NCBI GenBank assembly: GCA_900754275.1
Contig: CAAECF010000112.1
Location: forward strand, 1-33,702
Direction: 5' to 3'
DNA from: an uncultured Collinsella sp.
GTDB lineage: Bacteria > Actinomycetota > Coriobacteriia > Coriobacteriales > Coriobacteriaceae
Length of the DNA stretch: 33,702 nucleotides
Below, piece after piece: positions 7,754 to 15,436 of the stretch. The notes under the pieces were generated by a model that saw only the letters and a program-made list of their open reading frames with translations, did no database searches and was not told where the DNA came from. Position 1 is the stretch's first letter; each line of letters opens with the position of its first letter. The translations under genes and the position numbers were made by a program.

Positions 7754-9970
7754 ATGGAACAACTCTCGCAATCGGGCTCGCGCGGTCGACGCCGCACGGG
7801 CAACGAGCCGGCGCCGCATGAACGCGTGAAGGGCGAACGCCGTGCCAACGAACCGCGACGCACCGTGAGCCCCCATCGTGCTTCTGCCAACAACGCGGGC
7901 CGCGCCAACACTCCCGCCGCGGAGCAGACGCCTGCTCGCCCCAAATCCCGCTACATCCCTGCCCTTGACGGCCTGCGTACGCTCGCCGTCGTCGCGGTGG
8001 TGCTCTATCACCTTAACCTCACGTGGGCGCAGGGCGGTCTGCTCGGCGTCACGATCTTCTTTGTGCTTTCGGGCTATCTGATCACGCGCTTGCTGCTCAA
8101 CGAAGTCGCTAAGACCGGCCGCATCGACCTCAAAAGCTTCTGGATCCGCCGCATCCGTCGCCTGGTCCCCGCCGTGGTGACCGTCGTGGTGGTGACCTGC
8201 GCGCTGTGCACCATCTTTAACCACGTGATGCTCACCAAGATGCGCCCCGACATCCTGCCGTCGCTGCTGTTCTTCAACAACTGGTGGCAGATTGCCCAAA
8301 ACGTCTCGTACTTCAATGCTCTGGGCGACCCCTCGCCGCTCACGCACTTTTGGTCGCTTGCCATCGAGGAACAGTTCTACCTGATTTGGCCGCCACTGCT
8401 GTTTGCCATGGTATCCATGCATGTGAGCAAACCCAACACGCGCCGCGTGGTTCTGGGCCTTGCCGTGGTATCTGCCCTAGCCATGATGGTGCTTTACAAC
8501 CCTGTCGCCGACCCCAGCCGCGTGTACTACGGCACCGACACCCGCGTGTTCTCGCTGCTGCTGGGTGCCTGGATGGCCTTTATCCCCGATCGCGACCTGG
8601 CGCCGGTGCGTCTCGCTCATCGTTTGGGGCTCAATCGCCTGGCTGGCGCCGCCAAGCACGGCAAGAACGCCGAGGGCAAACCTGGCGAGAAGGCCGACGA
8701 AGCAGCCGAGACCGCCCCGGCACAGCCGAGCGCCCTCGTGCGTTTTTGGTCCTCGCCCGCATCCATCGATGTGTTGGGCGTCGTGGGTCTGGTTGGCCTT
8801 GCCGCCATGGTCGCGCTCACCAACGGCTACACCGCCTTCCAGTATCGCGGAGGCACGCTGCTGTGCTCGATCCTCACGCTCATGGTCATCGCGGCCTGCG
8901 TGCAGCCCCAGGGAATGGTTGCCCGCGCGCTGTCCGCCGAGCCACTCGTGTGGGTTGGCAAGCGCTCCTACAGCATCTACCTGTGGCACTATCCGCTGCT
9001 GCTCCTCATGAACCCGGTCGCCAACATCAACGATACGCCGTGGTGGCAGTACATTTTGCAGGTGTTGTTGGTGGTCGCCGTGGCAGAGTGCTGCTATCGC
9101 TTTATCGAGACTCCGTTTAGGAAGGGCGCCTTTGGGCGCACCGTCGCCGAATTCCGCGATGGCACCACCACGCCCGCCAACTGGGCACGCACGCACATCC
9201 CTGTCTGCGCAGCCTGCGCTGTCGTGTTGGTCGTTGCACTGGGCGGCCTGATCTTTGTGCCCGAGACGTCTGCGCTGAGCGGCGAGGGCGCCGAAGTTCT
9301 GAACAAGGAAGCCAAGAACACCGCGCCCACCGACCAGCAGGCGGCCGACGACACCGACAAGGACAACGACGGCTTCCCCGATGGCTCCTACGATCTGCTT
9401 ATGATCGGCGACTCCGTGTCGCTGCGTGCCGTAGACACCTTTGACGGCGTGTTCCCGCACAGCCATATCGATGCCGAAAAGGGCCGCCAGTTTGATGCGG
9501 GGCGCGCGACATTTGAGGGCTATATCCAGCAGAACCTTGCCGGCAAGATCGTGGTCTTTGCCCTGGGCACCAACGGCTTGGTAACCGACGACCAGATCGA
9601 CGCCATCATGGCCGATGCAGGAGATAAGCGTATTGTGGTGTTTGTGAACACGCGCAGCCCGCAGCCGTGGGTTGGCTCTACCAACCAGGCCATCGCCAAC
9701 GCCGCTACGCGCTACAAGAACGTGCGCGTTATCGATTGGTACGGATACAGTGCCAACCGCAACGACCTGTTCGATGGCGATGGCACGCACCTATCGACCA
9801 CTGGCGTGACTGAGTACCTCAACTTGATCCACGATGCCGTCAAGAAGGACCTGCCCGTACACCCCGAGGATCACGTCAACGATCCGCAGCCGGCAGCCGT
9901 CAAGTCTGCCACCGACGCGCTCGTCAATGCGCTCGCTCTCAAGCCGCACAAGTTGGGCACCGACAAGTAA
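7754..9970 (+). CDS. Acyltransferase 3 / SGNH fusion (OatA/OafA-like O-acetyltransferase)
   Basis: This 738-residue membrane enzyme probably O-acetylates a cell-envelope glycan. Residues 1-65 are basic and low-complexity, a cytoplasmic tail. An acyltransferase-3 domain (about 70-460) with roughly ten membrane helices follows, carrying the family motifs ALDGLRTLAVVAVVLYH, FFVLSGYLIT and HFWSLAIEEQFYLIWP. After a single helix near 480-500 and an acidic linker, an extracytoplasmic SGNH hydrolase-like domain contains Ser554 in GDSV, a GTNG block and Asp676/His679 in DGTHLS. That triad arrangement matches OatA-type peptidoglycan O-acetyltransferases. The domain order is certain; peptidoglycan versus another glycan is inference. 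A highly charged loop near residues 295-325 interrupts the membrane domain. The ribosome-binding site is weak. Confidence 0.9.
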   Translation: MEQLSQSGSRGRRRTGNEPAPHERVKGERRANEPRRTVSPHRASANNAGRANTPAAEQTPARPKSRYIPALDGLRTLAVVAVVLYHLNLTWAQGGLLGVTIFFVLSGYLITRLLLNEVAKTGRIDLKSFWIRRIRRLVPAVVTVVVVTCALCTIFNHVMLTKMRPDILPSLLFFNNWWQIAQNVSYFNALGDPSPLTHFWSLAIEEQFYLIWPPLLFAMVSMHVSKPNTRRVVLGLAVVSALAMMVLYNPVADPSRVYYGTDTRVFSLLLGAWMAFIPDRDLAPVRLAHRLGLNRLAGAAKHGKNAEGKPGEKADEAAETAPAQPSALVRFWSSPASIDVLGVVGLVGLAAMVALTNGYTAFQYRGGTLLCSILTLMVIAACVQPQGMVARALSAEPLVWVGKRSYSIYLWHYPLLLLMNPVANINDTPWWQYILQVLLVVAVAECCYRFIETPFRKGAFGRTVAEFRDGTTTPANWARTHIPVCAACAVVLVVALGGLIFVPETSALSGEGAEVLNKEAKNTAPTDQQAADDTDKDNDGFPDGSYDLLMIGDSVSLRAVDTFDGVFPHSHIDAEKGRQFDAGRATFEGYIQQNLAGKIVVFALGTNGLVTDDQIDAIMADAGDKRIVVFVNTRSPQPWVGSTNQAIANAATRYKNVRVIDWYGYSANRNDLFDGDGTHLSTTGVTEYLNLIHDAVKKDLPVHPEDHVNDPQPAAVKSATDALVNALALKPHKLGTDK

Positions 9971-9993
9971 CCTGCAGCGCAAACTTCCCACAT

Positions 9994-10031
9994 CCGGAGG
10001 GGGCGTCTGCCGTGGCAGACGCCCCCTCCGG
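9994..10031. terminator. 18-bp perfect hairpin after the acyltransferase gene
   Basis: Arms 9994-10011 and 10014-10031 are exact reverse complements beginning CCGGAGGGGGCG, with almost no loop. It sits 23 bases after the acyltransferase stop and is the probable terminator, although no T-tract follows. The first bases of a composite GGGAC repeat adjoin its right arm. Confidence 0.65.
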
Positions 10032-10075
10032 CAGTTAGGGACGTTCCTTATGTACCGGTACCTAGGGACACTCCT
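10030..10075. repeat. Composite GGGAC repeat, copy A (46 bp)
   Basis: This stretch begins GGCAGTTAGGGAC and ends CTAGGGACACTCCT. It aligns without length change to 22405-22450, which begins GGCAGTTGGGGAC and ends CTAGGGACAGTCCT; the copies differ mainly in the middle. Both copies are non-coding, which indicates a dispersed repeat unit. Confidence 0.65.
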
Positions 10076-10204
10076 GGCGCAGCCAATGAAGACCTCTACG
10101 GATGAATTCCAGGCCGCTCCGTCGCTCCAGACACCGTTTCCGCGCCTCGTGCCTGCCCCAAACAATCAAAACAAGCCCTTTTCGCCGCACCCTCAAAGGT
10201 CTGT

Positions 10205-10430
10205 GGGCAAAAAAGGGCAAATATGAGTACTGTTACCATTTTAGTAGCAGGCAAAACCACCCAAAATGACGTCCGAGCGACCCCTACAACCCCCTAAAGC
10301 AGCCAACCTGACTGGTTTAAGGCGTATTGGAGCCAATTTTAATGAACATACTAAAGGCTATGTTCATTATCTTTTAGGATGTAAATGCTATTCACTTAGC
10401 AACAGTACTCATATTTGGCATTTTTTGTCC
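10205..10430. repeat. AT-rich 226-bp MITE-like element with 30-bp inverted ends
   Basis: The 30-base ends 10205-10234 and 10401-10430 are inverted repeats matching at 27 of 30 positions, including a perfect 17-mer CAAATATGAGTACTGTT. Inside is a perfect 10-bp hairpin AATGAACATA/TATGTTCATT (10341-10368). The element is visibly AT-richer than the genes around it and holds no credible reading frame. No target-site duplication is obvious. It fills a gap between two convergent gene ends, so a promoter role for the flanking genes is unlikely. A mobile miniature element or a structured RNA both fit. Confidence 0.7.
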
Positions 10431-10460
10431 ATTGCTATATAACTAACACCCTATAGCAGA

Positions 10461-10495
10461 CAAAAACAGGCCGCAGCCCATCGCTGCGGCCTGTT
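10461..10495 (-). terminator. Rho-independent terminator of the magnesium-transport operon
   Basis: On the minus strand AACAGGCCGCAGC pairs perfectly with GCTGCGGCCTGTT around a five-base loop, followed by TTTTTG. It lies 19 bases after the NRAMP-family gene stop. Confidence 0.92.
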
Positions 10496-10513
10496 CGGAA
10501 GCAAAAGTGGGCG

Positions 10514-11776
10514 TTAAGCGCTGTAGCCCATCGCCTGCAGAACAAACATGACGACCGTGAGCACCGTAATCACACCGATAGTCGCCCAAGTGAGCACATT
10601 CCACACGCGGCCGTTGCGGTTGGCACCCATAATGTGACGGTCGGCTGCGATAACAACCTGGAACACCAGAACCACGGGCAACAGCACGCCATTGATGACC
10701 TGCGAGGTCATCATAATCTGGAACAGATCGACGCCGGGCATAAGCACCAGCACGGCAGAGATACCGATGATGGCCGTAATGATGCCGCGGTAAACCGGGG
10801 CCTCGTCCCAGCTGCGGTCGGCACCGCGCTCCCAGCCAAATGCCTCGCAGATAGCGCTCGACGTAACGCCCGGCAGCACGCAGGCGGCCAAGAAGCTCGC
10901 CGCGACCAGGCCCGAGGCAAACAGTACCGTGGACCACTGACCCGCAATAGGCTCCAGCGCGCGGGCAGCATCGGCGGCATCGCTAATCTGAATACCCGCC
11001 GGGAACAGCACCGTACCGGTCGTGATGATAATGAAGCCGGCAATGACATCGGCGGCAAGCGAGCCGCTCACGGTATCGATGCGCTGCAGCACAATATCGT
11101 CCTCGCCCGCGTTCTTATCGACCACGTTGTTCTGCGCCAAGAAAATCATCCACGGCGCGATGGTGGTACCGATCGTTGCGACCACGAGCGACACGTAGTT
11201 GGGATCATTTTGAATGTTAGGCACGACCAAGTCGACCGCGACCTCACCCCAGTTGGGGCCAGCCATAAATGCAGCGACGACATAGGTCACGAACACGCAG
11301 CTCACCAGCAGCAAAATCTTCTCGATGCGCTGGAAACTACCCGACATGGTAAGCATCCACACCAGCAGCGCCACCAACGGCACCGAGATGCTCGCCGGCA
11401 CGCCAAAGAGAGCAAGGCCGCTGGCGATGCCCGCAAACTCCGAAATGGTCACAGCCGTGTTGGCGATCAACAGCGCCGCCATAGCAAGTACACTCTTGCG
11501 CACGCCAAAGCGCTCGCGAATGAGCGATGCCAGGCCCTTGCCCGTGACGCAGCCGCAGCGCGCCGCGGTCTCCTGCGTCACGATGAGCAGCACGGTCATG
11601 ACGGGAAGCATCCAGAGCATCTTGTAGCCATAGCTGGCGCCCGCGCTGGAATACGTTGCAATGCCGCCGGCGTCATTGCCCGAAAGCGCCGCCAGCAGAC
11701 CGGGACCCATAGCGCCAAAGATAGCCGCGATGGTCAACTTTTGCTTGGTGCCCGACTTTTGCTTGGTATTTTGCAC
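10514..11776 (-). CDS. NRAMP-related magnesium transporter (NRMT-type SLC11 protein)
   Basis: This is a 420-residue, roughly 11-helix SLC11/NRAMP-fold protein. In classical NRAMP manganese/iron transporters the ion site uses DPGN in helix 1 and MPHN in helix 6. Here the aligned positions read DAGG (Asp35-Gly38, within GPGLLAALSGNDAGGIAT) and APWM (Ala207-Met210, within TIGTTIAPWM). Loss of the soft-metal-binding methionine and of the Asn matches the NRMT subgroup, characterised as Mg2+ transporters in the coriobacterium Eggerthella lenta. The start is a GTG eight bases after the upstream stop, preceded by AGGTGG; a longer reading overlaps the upstream gene. Co-transcription with an MgtE_N/CBS protein supports magnesium as substrate. 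The substrate is an inference from motif and context. Confidence 0.88.
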   Translation of the reverse strand: MQNTKQKSGTKQKLTIAAIFGAMGPGLLAALSGNDAGGIATYSSAGASYGYKMLWMLPVMTVLLIVTQETAARCGCVTGKGLASLIRERFGVRKSVLAMAALLIANTAVTISEFAGIASGLALFGVPASISVPLVALLVWMLTMSGSFQRIEKILLLVSCVFVTYVVAAFMAGPNWGEVAVDLVVPNIQNDPNYVSLVVATIGTTIAPWMIFLAQNNVVDKNAGEDDIVLQRIDTVSGSLAADVIAGFIIITTGTVLFPAGIQISDAADAARALEPIAGQWSTVLFASGLVAASFLAACVLPGVTSSAICEAFGWERGADRSWDEAPVYRGIITAIIGISAVLVLMPGVDLFQIMMTSQVINGVLLPVVLVFQVVIAADRHIMGANRNGRVWNVLTWATIGVITVLTVVMFVLQAMGYSA

Positions 11777-11784
11777 GCGACCAC

Positions 11785-13629
11785 CTAACCCATGACCGAC
11801 ATGGTGAGCAGCACCGCAGCGGCGCAGTACGCTACGCACGAGATCATGACGGCAATAACGTTCATGGCGGTGCCCGACGTGTTGAGGTCATGCTCGTCAC
11901 GCCAGAACAGCACCATCAGGTAAATCACGGCGCTCATGTTGCCAACCAGGCAAATGATGGCAGCGATATTAAAGCACCCGGTAAAGAGTTGCTCCTCAAA
12001 CATGGGCGCATCGGGGAACGCAGCGGTGCGCACCAGCTGGGCGCACAGATAGGTCACGAGTGACAGAATCAGGCCCATGCCCGTGCTCTGGAAGAAGAAC
12101 CCCAGATACGGCTTGGGCTCGTCGTCGTGACCGTCATACTCCAGGAAGTAGTTCTTGACGAACGACACCATACGCGAGGCAGCCAGCAACACGAGCGGCA
12201 TGGCGCACATGGGGAACACCACCAAATGCGCGGAGCCCAGCGCCGTCCCCAGCACCGTTGCCATGATGCACGAGGCGATGCCCCACACGACGACCCAGTA
12301 CTGACGATGCACGAACCAGCTGAGCACGTTCGTCGAGTCGTCCGACGCGCTATCGCCCGAGCCGACACCGGCGATCTGCAGGTCCTCCTGATGCTCCTCG
12401 GCAATAACGTCCATGGCGTCGTCGAAGGTCACGATGCCCAGGATATGACGGTTCTCGTCGCAGACAGGGATGGCAACCAGGTCGTACTTGGTCATCTCGT
12501 CCGTCACGTCTTCCTGGTCCTCGTCGGGCGACACATAGACCAGGTCGCGATAGGCCAGCTGACCCAGCGTGGCGTCGCGGTCGGCTACGATCAGCGTGCG
12601 CAGCGAAAGCACGCCGGTCAGCATGCCGCTCGGATCCTCGGTATAGACGTAGTAGACGCTCTCGAAGTCCTCATCGAGTTTGCGAATCGCCTCGATGGCA
12701 TCGCCGACCGTCGCCGTGGCGGGCAGCGAGACAAACTCCGAGGTCATGATGCGGCCGGCGGTGTTGTCCTCATAGCCCAGCAGGTTACGAATCGCCTTCT
12801 CCTCCTTGACGCCCATCAGGCGCAGGAGCTTCTCGGCCTTCTCGTAATCGAGCTCGTCGATCAGGTCGGCGGCGTCGTCCGGGTCCATCATGGCCAGCAT
12901 CGACGATGCGTCCGTGTCGGACAGACCCTCGAGCATCTCGGTCATAAGCTCGTCGTCATCGAACTCCGAGATGGCCTCGGCGGCCTGGGCAGTATCGAGC
13001 TGTGCAAACACCTGCGCACGCAGGCGCGGGTCGAGCTGCTCGATAATGTCGGCGATGTCGGCAGGGTGCAGCTCGCCGAGCGTCTTGTGCGACACCGAGA
13101 GTTGAATGTTCTTGGTCGAGCGGTCGAGCAGGTCCATGTAGGACCAAGCGATGATGTCCTCACTGAGTGGCTTGCCCAGGTGCTTCATAAAGCCTTCGAC
13201 GATATGCTCGAGCGCGGGGCTGATGGCGCGTAGCAGACCGCGAGCACCGACCTCGGCGCCCAGCAGGCGCAGCTGGTTTTCGCCCGACATGGAAAACTTG
13301 ATGTCGTTTACGCGCACGACCTTCATGCCCTGCGTGTCGACAATCTGCTTGTTGAGCACGTCGCGGGCAAGCAAGAGTTCGGTCGGCTGCAGGTACGAAA
13401 AACGGATTTCGGTGGCCGACGTCTTAAGGTGTACACCCGTCTCGTCGATACGGTCGACCCATTTGCGCCAGCTGATCATAAACGGCGTCTTGCCGGGTCC
13501 GCGGAACGCGAGCGACGTCACGTGCGGAAAAACTTCGCCGGTAGCAATGCCAAAATCGTTGACCACGCCGAGCTTTTCGCCATCGACGTCCAAGACCGGC
13601 AATTTGAGCATCTCACTCAGATAATTCAA
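11785..13629 (-). CDS. PRC-barrel/MgtE_N/CBS protein with an atypical membrane domain
   Basis: This is a 614-residue protein from a TTG start preceded by GGGGAG; no in-frame start lies further upstream before a stop, and ATG 13611 is an alternative. It has PRC-barrel-like segments (about 1-165), an MgtE N-terminal helical domain (about 185-290, with repeats such as HPADIADIIEQLDP and DPDDAADLIDELD), a CBS pair (about 295-415), then four or five membrane helices (about 440-614). The cytoplasmic half matches the Mg2+-sensing part of MgtE. The membrane half lacks the GGNxGxQ-type motif and length of a true MgtE pore. It lies eight bases upstream of the NRMT gene, so I infer a regulatory or sensory partner of that transporter rather than an independent channel. 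Databases may simply call it MgtE. Confidence 0.82.
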   Translation of the reverse strand: MNYLSEMLKLPVLDVDGEKLGVVNDFGIATGEVFPHVTSLAFRGPGKTPFMISWRKWVDRIDETGVHLKTSATEIRFSYLQPTELLLARDVLNKQIVDTQGMKVVRVNDIKFSMSGENQLRLLGAEVGARGLLRAISPALEHIVEGFMKHLGKPLSEDIIAWSYMDLLDRSTKNIQLSVSHKTLGELHPADIADIIEQLDPRLRAQVFAQLDTAQAAEAISEFDDDELMTEMLEGLSDTDASSMLAMMDPDDAADLIDELDYEKAEKLLRLMGVKEEKAIRNLLGYEDNTAGRIMTSEFVSLPATATVGDAIEAIRKLDEDFESVYYVYTEDPSGMLTGVLSLRTLIVADRDATLGQLAYRDLVYVSPDEDQEDVTDEMTKYDLVAIPVCDENRHILGIVTFDDAMDVIAEEHQEDLQIAGVGSGDSASDDSTNVLSWFVHRQYWVVVWGIASCIMATVLGTALGSAHLVVFPMCAMPLVLLAASRMVSFVKNYFLEYDGHDDEPKPYLGFFFQSTGMGLILSLVTYLCAQLVRTAAFPDAPMFEEQLFTGCFNIAAIICLVGNMSAVIYLMVLFWRDEHDLNTSGTAMNVIAVMISCVAYCAAAVLLTMSVMG

Positions 13630-13734
13630 TGGTGCTCCCCATCATTATTCCTCCGAACGCGGCCGCATGTGCGACGTCCGGGGGCTTCTGGATATGTATA
13701 CGCATGCGCGGGCGGCACGCCGCTCGACGCTTAC

Positions 13735-13831
13735 ACCCCATGCATGCGCAAAAAGCACCTGCATGGGGTCATCGACTGTATGGTCGAGGTTTGGATTTCA
13801 CCTGTAACCTTTCTCTTGACCCTCATTAACC
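13735..13831 (-). promoter_or_regulatory. Structured leader RNA, candidate riboswitch
   Basis: In the leader of the magnesium operon, the minus strand can form a compact three-way junction at 13822-13766. The closing stem is GGGUCA/UGACCC, stem 2 is AGGUU/AACCU with a 14-nt loop, and stem 3 is CGAC/GUCG, with stems 2 and 3 directly adjacent. The 3' strand of the closing stem is reused by a perfect 10-bp hairpin ACCCCAUGCA/UGCAUGGGGU (13769-13760 with 13744-13735), so the two folds exclude each other. That is the usual layout of an aptamer with an expression platform. No U-tract follows the hairpin. I do not recognise M-box or another known class. Confidence 0.45.
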
Positions 13832-13837
13832 GCAGTA

Positions 13838-13846
13838 ACTATAGCA
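13838..13846 (-). promoter_or_regulatory. Extended -10 promoter of the magnesium operon
   Basis: On the minus strand the sequence TGCTATAGT reads as an extended -10 element (TGnTATAAT type). The expected start of transcription near 13831 leaves a leader of about 200 nt before the TTG start at 13629. No good -35 is seen, which is common for extended -10 promoters. Confidence 0.45.
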
Positions 13847-13918
13847 TCAGCATCGCCCTGCGGCATCGAATTTATGCGCTGCACATTGCAGGCATACCAA
13901 ACGCTGACGTATCCGTGA

Positions 13919-13951
13919 CATAGCCATTGGGGACGTTCTTAAATGACTACC
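13919..13951. repeat. GGGGAC REP-like hairpin
   Basis: The segment AGCCATT-ggggacgttctta-AATGACT forms an imperfect hairpin ending in GACTAC, whose complement starts GTAG. A near copy lies at 22349-22381. It sits just downstream of the deacetylase-like gene stop region on the boundary to the magnesium-operon leader. The rest of 13630-13957 is leader and promoter sequence with no gene. Confidence 0.55.
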
Positions 13952-13957
13952 CAATAA

Positions 13958-15364
13958 CTACTCTGTGGTGTCATTGTCCTCGGCAAGTTGGGGGAGCACA
14001 GCGTCCTTGGGCATGGTGGCCTTCGTCAGCGAGGTGAGCTTTTTGCTCAGCGACGTGTCCGTCTTGACCAGGTCGCTGAGCGTCACGATCTTGTAGCCGT
14101 CGGCGATGAGGCCGTCGATAATCTGCGGCAGCGCCTCGAGCGTCTGCTCGGCGCATTCGTCTCTATCGGTGAGCAGCACGATATTGCCCGGCGTCACCGA
14201 ATCGAGCACCGTCGAGACCTGCTCGTCGGCACCGTTGAGTAGCCAGTCGCCCGAGTCGATATTCCACGAGACCACGGCGGAGACCAGGTCCATCGCATCA
14301 ATCCAGTTTTGCTCGTCAAAGGCAGCGTAGGGAGCACGCAGTAGCATCGTCTTCACGCCGGTCGCCGACTTAATCGCATCGGTGCCTTTCGTGATCTGTT
14401 CGCGTACCGCCTCACGGTCCTGACCCTTGAGCGAATCGTCGCTGTAGCTGTTGGATCCGATCTCGCACCCGGCATCGACAATCGCCTTGGCCGTGGCAGG
14501 CGAGGCCTCGACCGCATCGCCCGAAAGGAAGAACGTCGCGGTGACGCCCTTTTCCTTGAGCACCTGCAAGATCTGTTTGGTGGCGCCGCTCGGACCCTCG
14601 TCAAACGTCAGCGCCACGTACTTTTTGTTGCCCTTGGGCGCCACGCTGGCGCACGCAACAACGCAATCGGTGGCGGGCACAACCTCGCCGCGATCCTGCG
14701 TCTTGCCCGACTGCTCACCAACCCACACCTCGGAGCGGCCCTGGACACCCCACGTCTGCACATACTCGATAGCACCCGTGCCCTCGACCTTGAGCTTGGG
14801 CTCGATAACCGTAGCCTGAACCTCGTGTTTCTCGTAGGTGTTACGGCCATCCTTGACCGTCACCTTCTCGCCACCCTCGAGTTCGCGGCTATCCCATTTG
14901 CCCTGCTTCACGCGCTTGCCGTCGACCTTCACCGACAGCTTTTCGCCCCCATGGCGCTTGAGCACACTGTCATCGACGGCCAGCAGGTCGCCTGCGTCGT
15001 AGGTGTCAGTCAAATCCTGTTCGTCGATGAGATTCTGCAGCGTAGAGCCCACGCGCACCGCGGTCTTCTGGCCGTTGAGCTCCACGTCCACGCTGCGGTT
15101 GACGTAGCCCACGACGGCAGCGATAAACAGCACGAGCGCGCAACCCACGGCGATGAGCGCATAGGGCAGGCGAGACGAACGACGGGGTGTGCGGCTGTTG
15201 CCGATGCGCGCGCTGCGATCGCTAAAGCCGCGGCTATGGTTGAGATACATCGCGCCGGGCTTACGGTGACGCTTGCGCTGACCGCTAGGCAGCTGCCCCA
15301 GGTCGCGGCGCGCCGTCGGACGCGCACCCGAACGCCCGTTTAAGTTGGATCCGTTTTGGCGCAT
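13958..15364 (-). CDS. Membrane-anchored polysaccharide-deacetylase-like protein, catalytic motifs degenerate
   Basis: This 468-residue protein has a basic cytoplasmic tail (1-65), one membrane helix (about 68-86), an extracellular region with DUF348/G5-like character (about 90-185) and a C-terminal NodB-homology fold (about 247-435). The fold is clear: YVALTFDEGPSGATKQILQVL, TATFFLSG, VSWNIDSGDW, ALPQIIDGLIADGYKIVTLSDL. Catalytic motifs are altered, however. TFDDGP is TFDEGP (Glu256), the metal-binding H(S/T)xxH motif is NSYSD (Asn305/Asp309), RPPY is RAPY (343-346), and LLHD is LLTD (397-400). All expected histidines are missing, so ordinary metal-dependent deacetylation is unlikely. The ATG has a strong GGGGGAGGG site. 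It may bind cell-wall glycan instead of modifying it. Confidence 0.85.
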   Translation of the reverse strand: MRQNGSNLNGRSGARPTARRDLGQLPSGQRKRHRKPGAMYLNHSRGFSDRSARIGNSRTPRRSSRLPYALIAVGCALVLFIAAVVGYVNRSVDVELNGQKTAVRVGSTLQNLIDEQDLTDTYDAGDLLAVDDSVLKRHGGEKLSVKVDGKRVKQGKWDSRELEGGEKVTVKDGRNTYEKHEVQATVIEPKLKVEGTGAIEYVQTWGVQGRSEVWVGEQSGKTQDRGEVVPATDCVVACASVAPKGNKKYVALTFDEGPSGATKQILQVLKEKGVTATFFLSGDAVEASPATAKAIVDAGCEIGSNSYSDDSLKGQDREAVREQITKGTDAIKSATGVKTMLLRAPYAAFDEQNWIDAMDLVSAVVSWNIDSGDWLLNGADEQVSTVLDSVTPGNIVLLTDRDECAEQTLEALPQIIDGLIADGYKIVTLSDLVKTDTSLSKKLTSLTKATMPKDAVLPQLAEDNDTTE

Positions 15365-15385
15365 GTGCCCTCCCCCATAAACACA

Positions 15386-15415
15386 GCAAGCCGGAGCAAC
15401 AGGTCTCCGGCTTGC
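15386..15415 (-). terminator. Terminator after the PRC-barrel gene
   Basis: GCAAGCCGGAG and CTCCGGCTTGC form a perfect 11-bp stem around an eight-base loop. On the minus strand it is followed by TGTGTTTA. It lies between the PRC-barrel gene stop (15437) and the next gene start. Confidence 0.75.
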
Positions 15416-15436
15416 CTCCCATCATTTGGTACGTCG

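Noticed and set aside
8477..9790. Open minus-strand frame of 437 codons within the acyltransferase gene
   Set aside because: It is antisense to a well-supported gene, has no family resemblance, and such shadow frames are common in GC-rich coding DNA.
11777..11839. Longer start of the NRAMP-family gene at 11839
   Set aside because: It would overlap the upstream coding sequence by 55 bases; the GTG at 11776 has AGGTGG directly upstream and gives a normal family N-terminus.
12127..13233. Open plus-strand frame of 368 codons opposite the MgtE_N/CBS gene
   Set aside because: It mirrors the codon periodicity of the real minus-strand gene, and its His/Val/Arg-rich composition is typical of an antisense shadow.
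13630..13840. M-box (ykoK) magnesium riboswitch
   Set aside because: I looked for the conserved M-box segments in the leader and did not find them; the structure seen is a much shorter three-way junction.
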